47,443 bases of DNA, from positions 1-47,443 of IMG/VR virus record IMGVR_UViG_3300010430_000083, one strand, 5' to 3'. This DNA comes from a virus. The stretch's first letter is position 1; every line of letters begins with the position of its first letter. Below are positions 30,102-37,432 of this stretch, in pieces. A model generated the notes under the pieces. The model worked only from the letters and a program-made list of their open reading frames with translations, had not been told where the DNA came from and ran no database searches. The position numbers and the translations under genes were made by a program.

Positions 30102-30244
30102 CAAAGGGTTTGGTAGGCTCGTCAGCCCACCCTTACCTTTAAGTCATATCTCAGTCTGCAAACTTTGATTCACTATAAAAGACCTTAAATGAGCGCACTT
30201 GGTTATTGCAGATTCAGAGGTGTTTAAGGTACTGTTTGCTTTTA
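30102..30244. ncRNA. Gene-free cassette, candidate structured RNA
   Basis: This 143-bp interior has no credible reading frame but many interlocked inverted repeats. TTTAAGGT (30223-30230) pairs with ACCTTAAA (30182-30189). TGCAGATTCAGA (30207-30218) pairs with TCTCAGTCTGCA (30149-30160) at 10 of 12. A stable hairpin, GGTAGGCT-cgtc-AGCCCACC, lies near 30111-30130. It is bounded by complementary 19-nt cores like other cassettes. It could encode an RNA on either strand; no clear promoter inside. Confidence 0.4.
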
Positions 30245-30528
30245 AACTTTTACTTTAAATAACAATGTATAAAAAAAATTACTACTATTAGCTTTTTTGC
30301 AAAGTAAAGTGTTTTTTTAATTCTTTTTTATAAACGTCTTTGCAATCCCAAGGGTTATCAATATTGTACATTTCTATTTTATTCCAAAATCCACCGCCTA
30401 AAACTATGTAAGTTATATCAGCGTAATTACTTTTCCATTTTTGCCCAATTAGTATTTCTTGTTCTATCATTTTTATTAATTTTATTTGTAAATATACGTA
30501 ACTTTTTTTATACGTCAACGTTGGTTGC
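30245..30528 (-). repeat. attC-like site B2 (minus strand; a complete gene lies in the loop)
   Basis: On the minus strand, the left core GCAACCAAC (30528-30520) is an exact complement of 30704-30696. The left stem GTATAAAAAAAGTTAC (30513-30498) pairs with GTAATTTTTTTTATAC (30282-30267), 16 bp with one G-T. The right core GTTATTTAAAGTAAAAGTT (30263-30245) follows after 3 nt. The gene 30288-30470 lies wholly in the loop, as in site A8. Confidence 0.7.
30288..30470 (-). CDS. Small hypothetical protein enclosed by a hairpin
   Basis: 60 residues from ATG at 30470 (minus strand). An open frame reaches back to 30530, but those codons fall in the left arm of site B2. MIEQEILIGQKWKSNYADITYIVLGGGFWNKIEMYN... 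looks like a small beta-barrel-type fold (GQKWKS...YIVLG). Function unknown. Confidence 0.6.
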   Translation of the reverse strand: MIEQEILIGQKWKSNYADITYIVLGGGFWNKIEMYNIDNPWDCKDVYKKELKKHFTLQKS

Positions 30529-30530
30529 AA

Positions 30531-30836
30531 TTAAAAACTATGATAGTATTCTTCATACATTTCTAAAACTTCATTTAACGTTATGTATTCATCGCCTATT
30601 TTATAAATTTGGTTATTTGGTTTTTGTATTTTTAAATGTTTCTTCCATTCATCATAAGGTAAAGGTTCTTTTGTAGTTTTTAACTGTTCCCTTTGGCAAC
30701 CAACATCACCTATAAGTAATTGCTTTTTATGGTATTCTTTTGCGAATTCAGTTATTAATATTTTACCATATTTTAAAATATCTTCATTATCTAATTCGCT
30801 ATTTTTTATTTTTAAAACTATTTTATCTAAGTCCAT
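30531..30836 (-). CDS. Hypothetical protein crossed by an attC-like right core
   Basis: A 101-residue protein. Residues 1-44 (MDLDKIVLKIKNSELDNED...EYHKKQLLIGD) come from the loop of site B1. From codon 45 (GTT, 30704) the C-terminal module (GCQREQLKTTKEPLPYDEWKKHLK...EVLEMYEEYYHSF) is cassette cargo. The part YHKKQLLIGDVG parallels LHEKQLRICGVV of 41976-42257. Function unknown. Confidence 0.65.
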   Translation of the reverse strand: MDLDKIVLKIKNSELDNEDILKYGKILITEFAKEYHKKQLLIGDVGCQREQLKTTKEPLPYDEWKKHLKIQKPNNQIYKIGDEYITLNEVLEMYEEYYHSF

Positions 30837-30892
30837 TTTTGTTAAGTTTAATTATTAATCCAAGCAACTACGCATAGCTGTAAACCGTTGTA
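30696..30892 (-). repeat. attC-like site B1 (minus strand; loop contains the start of the next gene)
   Basis: On the minus strand, the left core TACAAC ends at 30887. The left stem TATGCGTAGTTGCTT (30876-30862) pairs with AAGCAATTACTTATA (30725-30711): 15 positions, two G-T and one mismatch. The right core GTTGGTTGC (30704-30696) is an exact complement of 30528-30520, in codon phase inside the gene 30531-30836. The 16-mer gcaactacgcatagct (30864-30879) recurs at 42293-42308 in site C1. Confidence 0.7.
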
Positions 30893-30970
30893 AAATAAAA
30901 CCCACTTATCAAAGGTTGAGGACTTATCAAAGTGGGTATTTATTAAGTTTTATAAGTAGCCTCAACTCTA
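30891..30970 (-). ncRNA. Candidate small RNA with pseudoknot (minus strand)
   Basis: On the minus strand: stem A GTTGAGGctACTTAT (30966-30952) pairs with ATAAGTCCTCAAC (30927-30915), 13 bp with a 2-nt bulge. Stem B ACCCACTT (30937-30930) pairs with AAGTGGGT (30907-30900), 8 bp. TTTTATTTT follows to 30891. The order A-B-A'-B' and the T-rich end are the same as in 3439-3530. A consensus promoter lies just upstream. No reading frame is present. Confidence 0.58.
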
Positions 30971-30976
30971 CATAAA

Positions 30977-31008
30977 CAAATTTAGTTATATTAAATGTAA
31001 TAATCAAA
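30977..31008 (-). promoter_or_regulatory. Minus-strand consensus promoter of the small RNA
   Basis: On the minus strand, TTTG (31008-31005), a 20-nt spacer, then TAAATTTG (30984-30977), a full consensus match. The predicted start (~30970) is where stem A of the RNA begins. It is divergent to, and close to, the plus-strand promoter at 31019-31026. Confidence 0.7.
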
Positions 31009-31018
31009 TATTTTTTAT

Positions 31019-31026
31019 TAAATTTG
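31019..31026 (+). promoter_or_regulatory. Promoter (-7 element) of the receptor-binding gene cluster
   Basis: TAAATTTG with no clear -33 TTG 20 nt upstream (AATG at 30994-30997). A weak -33 may mean that an activator is needed. The start would fall just before the shared 20-nt motif. Confidence 0.5.
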
Positions 31027-31034
31027 CTAAAAGT

Positions 31035-31054
31035 ACAATGTTGTGAAACATCGT
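31035..31054 (+). promoter_or_regulatory. Shared 20-nt leader motif, copy 2
   Basis: Identical to 18394-18413. Here it ends 3 nt before the ATG at 31058, so its small hairpin (ATGTT-gtga-AACAT) covers the translation start region. It could act at DNA or RNA level. Confidence 0.6.
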
Positions 31055-31057
31055 TAA

Positions 31058-32662
31058 ATGATAGATTATTCTTTTCTTAAATTAAGTGACAGTATTGCAG
31101 ACGCTCAAAAAATGGGCGACTCGCCTATTGTTACACACTATAATTTAAGCTCTATACAATTATTACCCGATAGAGCGTATTTACAAATAACTAATTTTAA
31201 CGGTGGTATATCACTAGATAGTGACTGCGAGGTGTTTGTAGTTGATTGCAATGACAATGTTTTAGCAGACATTACCGATAATGTGTTTATAGAAGAGTTC
31301 ACGGACAGCAACGGTAACAATCAATGTAAAATTGAGTACATTAATCTAGGCGTAGACTTTTACAGGCAAACGGTACAAATTAAGTTTGATATGTTAGCGA
31401 GTGATGCGGTGTTTTATACAAATCCAATTAACATAACGGCTTACCAAGCCAATGAAACGGTATATTTTGAGTATAGAAATTACGACGACTTTAAAGGAAT
31501 AGGATATACAAACGCAAACGTTTATCAATCTATTTCTTTACGAATGTGGTTTGATATACCTATTGATAAGACAGAGGTTCAGGATAATTTATTAATAAGT
31601 AGAGGGTATACGATTAGTACAAGGGCATTAATGAAACTGTTTGAGCGTTACCAAGTGGACTATATTAATCGATTTACTTTCGATAGGCTTAATGTATTAT
31701 TAAAACATGAGCTAATCTATTTAGACGGTGTAAGAGTTACTAACAAGCCTGTTGTTAGCTCAGAAGATAGAGAGGGCGATAGTAATTTCTTTGTTACTAA
31801 TTTTGAGGTTGCTAAAAACTACAACGACACTAAATTATATAGTTACCAAATTTACGAAGGTTTTGGGTATATTTCATTCATTCCTAGCGGTTACAATGTT
31901 AACTGTAACGGTATTTCACAATTAAGAGTTTCATTTAACGGAAACATTGAGTTAAAAACAGGATTTATAAGAGTATATGATAGTAGTGATACTTTAATTG
32001 ATACGTTTACACAGGATGATATGTATGTTGCTGGTGGTGGTTTGTATGTTGACACTATTGGTAGTGCTTTTGAAAATCCTGCAAACGGTGATTATTATTT
32101 CTATGTTAGCGGTGGTTTAGTAGAGTCTATATTTAACGAGCCTAACGAGTCAATATACGATAACACAACGTGGACGTTAACGATTAGTGAGGGTGACTAT
32201 TCAAGTGACGACTATTCAGATGATTATTTGGTTGGTTGTTCTGGTGAAAGTTTAGGGGCTGAGTTGATTACTAACGGTGACTTCTCTTCAAGTGGTACGC
32301 CAGTGGCTAACTCATGGGCTTTAGGTTGGGGTTCTGGAAACACGGGTAAGATTATAGAAGATGGTGTATTGAAAATGACTAGAATAACATCGGATTGCAC
32401 GGTTTCGCCGACAAACGGTGTTGATTCTTATAACGTAATAGAATTAGGTAAAGATTATAAGCTTGTTTATGAGGTAGTTTCAAATGATGATTCCGCGGAC
32501 ATAAGAATATATTATAATTCTACATTTAATTCGGTAAATAACACGGTAGGGACGCATACTATTTATTTCACTAACACAGGCGACACATTTTTAGTGTTTG
32601 AAAATAACACAGACGGAACGTTAATAGAGTTAGACAATATTAGTTTAAAAGAAGTATTATAA
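31058..32662 (+). CDS. Tail appendage protein with C-terminal carbohydrate-binding-like domain
   Basis: 534 residues. The N-terminal ~360 residues are beta-rich virion-type sequence (HYNLSSIQLLPDRAYLQITNFNGGI...). An acidic Ser/Asp linker (YSSDDYSDDYLVGCSGES) leads to a C-terminal jelly roll (residues ~397-534) of the CBM4/9-like type: LGAELITNGDFSSSGTP...YNVIELGKDYKLVYEV...LDNISLKEV. It probably links the tail tip to fibres and binds surface glycans. First gene of the adsorption cluster. Confidence 0.68.
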   Translation: MIDYSFLKLSDSIADAQKMGDSPIVTHYNLSSIQLLPDRAYLQITNFNGGISLDSDCEVFVVDCNDNVLADITDNVFIEEFTDSNGNNQCKIEYINLGVDFYRQTVQIKFDMLASDAVFYTNPINITAYQANETVYFEYRNYDDFKGIGYTNANVYQSISLRMWFDIPIDKTEVQDNLLISRGYTISTRALMKLFERYQVDYINRFTFDRLNVLLKHELIYLDGVRVTNKPVVSSEDREGDSNFFVTNFEVAKNYNDTKLYSYQIYEGFGYISFIPSGYNVNCNGISQLRVSFNGNIELKTGFIRVYDSSDTLIDTFTQDDMYVAGGGLYVDTIGSAFENPANGDYYFYVSGGLVESIFNEPNESIYDNTTWTLTISEGDYSSDDYSDDYLVGCSGESLGAELITNGDFSSSGTPVANSWALGWGSGNTGKIIEDGVLKMTRITSDCTVSPTNGVDSYNVIELGKDYKLVYEVVSNDDSADIRIYYNSTFNSVNNTVGTHTIYFTNTGDTFLVFENNTDGTLIELDNISLKEVL

Positions 32663-33126
32663 TGACAAATAAAACAGATTATACAGCATTAGTTGACTTG
32701 AATTTACCAAGTGGTGCTAATATACCTGCTTCAGACCATAGGGCAACAATGCACACAGAAACCGATAGTATTGGGGAAGTTGTGTTTGGCGCAGGTGTTA
32801 CAGATAAAGACACGGACGAAAATTACACAACGTCTAACGCTAATTTTAACTATACAATATTTTTTAGAAAAGTTGGCAGTCAAGTAACTTTAACAGGTAG
32901 ATTTCAATCAGAAGCAGATTTAAGCAATAGCAGTTTTGAGATTTTTGAGGTGACAGATAGTAATTTACTACAAGAAAGTAGCGTTACTGCTTTTTGCAAT
33001 GCTATAAAACCAAACAACTCAGACACATTACCTGTTTACTTTTTAGGCAGTAAATTACTAACAAGCTCATCCATATTAGACGGTGAGTCTTACAGATTTA
33101 CAATAACATATAACACAGCGGATTAA
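32662..33126 (+). CDS. Tail appendage-associated beta protein
   Basis: 154 residues. TDYTALVDLNLPSGANIPASDHRATMHTETDS start, then a beta-rich domain (FNYTIFFRKVGSQVTLTGRFQSE) resembling phage fibre head or trimer domains. It starts on the TAATG of the previous gene. Probably part of the adsorption apparatus. Confidence 0.58.
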   Translation: MTNKTDYTALVDLNLPSGANIPASDHRATMHTETDSIGEVVFGAGVTDKDTDENYTTSNANFNYTIFFRKVGSQVTLTGRFQSEADLSNSSFEIFEVTDSNLLQESSVTAFCNAIKPNNSDTLPVYFLGSKLLTSSSILDGESYRFTITYNTAD

Positions 33127-34169
33127 TGGCAATTAAGATAGATAGACAAAACGGACAGAATTACGCTGAAAACATAGCTAACAGTGCACTTAGTTTTAAT
33201 AGTGGAACGTGGACGGTTGCAAGCGGAACAGGAACTTCAACGATAAGCGCAAGTACATACTTTGAGGGTATTAGCTCTCTAAGGCTACAAAATAACGTTC
33301 CTGCAAGTGATTTAACGGTAACTAATAGTAACCATACGACGGTTATCGATTTAGACGGTAATTATCAAATATCTTTACATTTAAGAAAAAATGTAGCATT
33401 AGAGCAAAGACAATTAGATGTATTAGTTTATCAAAATGCGGTTCTTTTAGATACTCAAAGCTGTTTAGTAGGTAGTACAGACGCAGAATTAGATGATAAC
33501 GATGAATGGGTAAGGTATCAATTAGGCTCGGGTTATGCTCTTAATAAACTTGATGAAATAACATTTCAATTTGTGTTAAAAGGAACTACAACAGCAGAGC
33601 CTACAACTATAATGTTTATTGATGCGTTAATGATTAACCCAGCGGAAAGGGGTAATACGATAGTGCCTTTTTATACTAAACCAGAGCAAAGTAAACAAGT
33701 TTTTGGCTCTTACAACTACCAAGACGACGGAACAAGTAGTGTAACCGTTGCTAGTGGTGGTAGTTGGTACACTGTAGAAAATAACGGTTTAGGCGCATTA
33801 ACTACAAGTGCAGGTGGTTTTACAGGTGTTGAGCCTTATGATATATCTACTAATGAATTTGATTTATCTGATTTGGATTTGTACGACGAAGTAGAGTTAA
33901 GACTAGATTTAAAGGCGACAACGTCCACTTCTAATGATACAATATTATTTAGGTTAAATATCGCTAGTGGTGCTGCGTATTTGAATTTATACTCTAAAGA
34001 ATATGACGTAGCGACAACAGATGACCAAATTATTATATATGTACCTGTTGGTGTTTTAACATCATTAGCAAAAACAGATGGATTTACTTTAGAGTGTAGT
34101 TCTAATGCTAGTGGTACAGTTGTAACAACTAACGGTTATTATATTAAAGTAAATAAAAGATTTGTTTAA
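33126..34169 (+). CDS. Tail appendage protein with two carbohydrate-binding-like domains
   Basis: 347 residues. Two similar jelly-roll-like halves: residues ~8-175 (NSALSFNSGTWTVASGTGTSTISAS...IMFIDALMINPAER) and ~190-347. Both carry the aromatic/beta pattern of CBM-like modules. Coupled by TAATG to both neighbours. Likely glycan recognition on the host capsule. Confidence 0.58.
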   Translation: MAIKIDRQNGQNYAENIANSALSFNSGTWTVASGTGTSTISASTYFEGISSLRLQNNVPASDLTVTNSNHTTVIDLDGNYQISLHLRKNVALEQRQLDVLVYQNAVLLDTQSCLVGSTDAELDDNDEWVRYQLGSGYALNKLDEITFQFVLKGTTTAEPTTIMFIDALMINPAERGNTIVPFYTKPEQSKQVFGSYNYQDDGTSSVTVASGGSWYTVENNGLGALTTSAGGFTGVEPYDISTNEFDLSDLDLYDEVELRLDLKATTSTSNDTILFRLNIASGAAYLNLYSKEYDVATTDDQIIIYVPVGVLTSLAKTDGFTLECSSNASGTVVTTNGYYIKVNKRFV

Positions 34170-34564
34170 TGTTAAATATAATTAAATACGGAAATAAGAA
34201 CTTTCAGCACGAGGCGACAGACTATGAAAAGGCTTACGGTGCTAACGATATCACTATTATATTTGACGGTAACTACGTTAAGTTGCGCTCTTTTAGCGGA
34301 CGTATAGTGTTTGACAAGGAAGGGTATTTATTTAGCGATGTTAGAGTATTTGACGGAAGCGGTGCGAGTGCGGAAAGTTTCCCGAACGTAGTATCGTTAA
34401 AAGCTAGACTAATTGCTTTAGGTTACCCTTTTGCAGGTGGTGTAACAACAGATATTTTAAATGAGGTTGAGTGGGTTAATATAACAGGCGACCCTACAAC
34501 AAACTCAGCGTTGGTTAGTTATGTGGAAAGTGAAACAAGTGAAATAGACGGCGGAACAGCATGA
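34169..34564 (+). CDS. Adsorption-cluster hypothetical protein
   Basis: 131 residues, alpha-beta (LNIIKYGNKNFQHEATDYEKAYGANDITIIFDGNYVKL...). It ends in EIDGGTA, nearly the same C-terminal tail as the 44-residue protein at 34896-35030. A shared tail may be a docking peptide. Confidence 0.58.
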   Translation: MLNIIKYGNKNFQHEATDYEKAYGANDITIIFDGNYVKLRSFSGRIVFDKEGYLFSDVRVFDGSGASAESFPNVVSLKARLIALGYPFAGGVTTDILNEVEWVNITGDPTTNSALVSYVESETSEIDGGTA

Positions 34565-34899
34565 GCATAGATATATTAAAAATACCATTTCAAGGGGAAT
34601 ACATAGTACAAGGCGACACAATAGCTAAGACGTTGTTCACTTTTACGGATGAAGATATAGACCTAACAACTGCAACAATTAAAATGCAGATATACAACGG
34701 TAATACAAGAATAATAGACGTTAGTAATGGAAGCGGTATTACGGTTATTGATAGTGAAAACTTTGAGATTGACGAGGTTTTAGAAAACGATTTGCCAGTA
34801 GGTAAGCATTTAGGAGATTTAGAAATAACCGATGAAGATGGTAAAAGGTTTACATATTTTAGGGTTCAATATGAAGTACTTAAACAATACACGGTATGA
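34561..34899 (+). CDS. BppU-like baseplate protein N-domain
   Basis: 112 residues. YIVQGDTIAKTLFTFTDEDIDLTTATIKMQIYNG... then GKHLGDLEITDEDGKRFTYFRVQYEV fits the small beta fold of phage baseplate upper proteins and related fibre N-domains. It overlaps both neighbours by 4 nt. Confidence 0.55.
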   Translation: MSIDILKIPFQGEYIVQGDTIAKTLFTFTDEDIDLTTATIKMQIYNGNTRIIDVSNGSGITVIDSENFEIDEVLENDLPVGKHLGDLEITDEDGKRFTYFRVQYEVLKQYTV

Positions 34900-35030
34900 T
34901 AGAGATAGCTAGAAATATAACGCCTGTAACCATAACGGTAACTAGAGAAGGAAAAGAAGTAATATTACAACCAATAATAAGCAAAAATAACGGTGGTTTT
35001 GACGGTATAGTTGACGGTGGAACTGCTTAA
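34896..35030 (+). CDS. 44-residue adsorption-cluster peptide
   Basis: MIEIARNITPVTITVTREGKEVI, then ISKNNGGFDGIVDGGTA. Overlaps the previous gene by ATGA. Its DGGTA tail repeats that of 34169-34564. Confidence 0.5.
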   Translation: MIEIARNITPVTITVTREGKEVILQPIISKNNGGFDGIVDGGTA

Positions 35031-35041
35031 TAAGAAATAAT

Positions 35042-37432
35042 ATGCCTAGAATAGATACGATAAAAATAAGAAGAGACTTAGCATCTAATTGGACGAGTGT
35101 TAATCCTGTGTTGGCTATTGGCGAAATGGGTTACGAAACCGATACTTTAAGACATAAGTTTGGTAACGGCACAGACGCTTGGAATGATTTGCAATACGCA
35201 AACCCATTAGAAGAAGCACCAGACGACGGGAACCAGTACGCTAGACAAGATGGTGCTTGGGCTGTTATTGCACCAGAATCAAACCAAACAGACGACTGCG
35301 GAACGGTTATTCCTTTAACTAGCATATACGGTCATTTCTGCAATCAACAAAGCGCAAATAATAGCACATCTTACACTATTAATGATGATGATGTAGTAGG
35401 GTCTTATACATTAGTTTTAATCAACGCAAGTACAGAGCCAACAATAACAGGCGCAACACAGCAAGGCGGTGTAGATTTTATCGCTAACACTGATTTACAG
35501 CTATTAGTACAAAATAGAGGTGACGCAGGTATTGTTTATTCTTTTATGTCAGTTGCAGTTGGTGGTGGTGGCTCTAGTTCTTCAAATTACTTAAACATAA
35601 AAGACTACAACGTTAACGGTGACGGATCAGACGAAACAACAGATATTGCAGCAGCAATAACCGCAATACCCGAAGGCTCAACGGTTTATTTTCCTAGTGG
35701 TACTTATGCAACTGATAATCCTATTATCATAAACAAAAGGCTTCGAGTTATAGGTAACGGTGTTGATACTGTTTTCAAAACTTTCACAGCAGAGAACGAA
35801 ATGGGTGTAGATACAGGTGTTATAAAAGTAACATCGGATAATGTTACAATACAAAACATAGCGATTGACGGAAATTACACGATTTCTTCGGGTGGTGGTG
35901 CAGATAGGAACGCAGGACTATATGTTGATGCAGGTGTTAACTATACTATCGTTAAAAATCTTACAGCTTATAACACACCAAGACAAGGACTTTGCGTTGT
36001 TGGCGAGAATGGCACTTATGAAAATATTACTATTTACGATACAGCAAGGCATAATATAAGTGTAGGCGACGGAAATAATACTATTAATGCCGCTAAAAAC
36101 AACTACTTTAAAAACATAACTTGTTTAGGTGGTGAGGATGCAGCGTTTGAAGTTAATGACGGTTGTGAGGATATTTATGTTGACGGTTTTAATTTTAGCG
36201 GAACTTTCTCAGCAGCACCATTAAGAGTAATTACACATGACAGAGTCGGCGAAACTAACAAAAATATAACTTTTATTAATGGCAAAATAAACAGTAATAC
36301 GAACGGCGCTCAAATAGACTCAGACTCTTTAACAGAATCAAACGATAATATTAAACTTATAAACGTTGACATCGTAGCAGGTAACCACGGAATAGTAATA
36401 GCAAACTATACTAATAATTTCTATTGCGAGAATGTTACTATTGATGCAACTGCAATAGGTGTGCAAGTTAGAGGTAACGCTAATAACATATTTTTTAAAG
36501 ATGTAAATATTAAGGATTATGTCAGTGGCTCTTTGCTAGATATAAGGGGTACGGTTAGCAATGATTTAGTTAATATTTCTATTGATAATTTAACAGTTGT
36601 TGGTGAGTGGGATGGTGGCAATGCGCAGAATATATTGCAATATATAGACGGTTTAACGATTAAAAACACATCATTAAAACCAACTACAAGCACAGCAGGG
36701 GATTGTTTCCAAATACAATACTGTAATAACGTGTTAATACAAGCTAATCAAGTGCGTAATTATACATCTAGAATAGTATTTTTAGGTGAATGTAATGATG
36801 TTTTAATTGACGGTTGTTTTTTTGAAGATAACGGAAGTCACTCTATAGCATCTAACTTAACAACTAATTTAACGGTAAGAAAAACTAAAATTAGCGGTGC
36901 AAGTAGTAACGGCGTTAACACAACATCATGTACAAATGTAACTATTGATAACTGTGATTTAACAGATAATGATTACGGTGTTTTTTCAAGTGGTGACACT
37001 ACTTATAAAATAGTTAACGGAACGACTGTTTATGAAAACAACGACATTAGTGGTATTGAGTTTGACGGAACAAACAATATAACAATAGCTAATTCAACGA
37101 TAAGAGAAAATTACAGGCACGGTATGAGGATATTAGGTGGTAGTTTTGTTAATGTAAATAATAACCAAATCTATAATAACAACACATCGACAATTGGCGG
37201 AAGTGGTTTGCAATTAAGAACAGATAACGTTGCGATAGAAAATATACAGATAACTAATAATAACATCTACGACGACCAAGGCACGACAACGCAAGACTAT
37301 GCAATTGATTATCGTGTAGATGCAGGAAGTTTAACAAACATAATCATAACAGGTAACATGTTAAAGGATGCGTTTAATGCGACTTTTACACCGTCGGCGA
37401 CTGTAATTGTTGACAATAACGTCGAATATTAA
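35042..37432 (+). CDS. Tailspike with tropism-determinant-like N-domain and beta-helix
   Basis: 796 residues. Residues ~5-75 match the fibre N-domain of major-tropism-determinant type (IKIRRDLASNWTSVNPVLAIGEMGYETDTLRHKFGNGTDAWNDLQY). A linker and ~100-residue domain follow. Residues ~180-796 form a right-handed parallel beta-helix with many Asn-ladder turns (NYLNIKDYNVNGDGSDETTDIAAAITAIPEGSTVYFPSGTY start). Such tailspikes bind and often depolymerise capsule or LPS. Catalytic residues cannot be placed by eye. Confidence 0.78.
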   Translation: MPRIDTIKIRRDLASNWTSVNPVLAIGEMGYETDTLRHKFGNGTDAWNDLQYANPLEEAPDDGNQYARQDGAWAVIAPESNQTDDCGTVIPLTSIYGHFCNQQSANNSTSYTINDDDVVGSYTLVLINASTEPTITGATQQGGVDFIANTDLQLLVQNRGDAGIVYSFMSVAVGGGGSSSSNYLNIKDYNVNGDGSDETTDIAAAITAIPEGSTVYFPSGTYATDNPIIINKRLRVIGNGVDTVFKTFTAENEMGVDTGVIKVTSDNVTIQNIAIDGNYTISSGGGADRNAGLYVDAGVNYTIVKNLTAYNTPRQGLCVVGENGTYENITIYDTARHNISVGDGNNTINAAKNNYFKNITCLGGEDAAFEVNDGCEDIYVDGFNFSGTFSAAPLRVITHDRVGETNKNITFINGKINSNTNGAQIDSDSLTESNDNIKLINVDIVAGNHGIVIANYTNNFYCENVTIDATAIGVQVRGNANNIFFKDVNIKDYVSGSLLDIRGTVSNDLVNISIDNLTVVGEWDGGNAQNILQYIDGLTIKNTSLKPTTSTAGDCFQIQYCNNVLIQANQVRNYTSRIVFLGECNDVLIDGCFFEDNGSHSIASNLTTNLTVRKTKISGASSNGVNTTSCTNVTIDNCDLTDNDYGVFSSGDTTYKIVNGTTVYENNDISGIEFDGTNNITIANSTIRENYRHGMRILGGSFVNVNNNQIYNNNTSTIGGSGLQLRTDNVAIENIQITNNNIYDDQGTTTQDYAIDYRVDAGSLTNIIITGNMLKDAFNATFTPSATVIVDNNVEY

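Noticed and set aside
29744-30892. CRISPR array
   Set aside because: Repeats are few, of different sequence and unevenly spaced; no cas genes.
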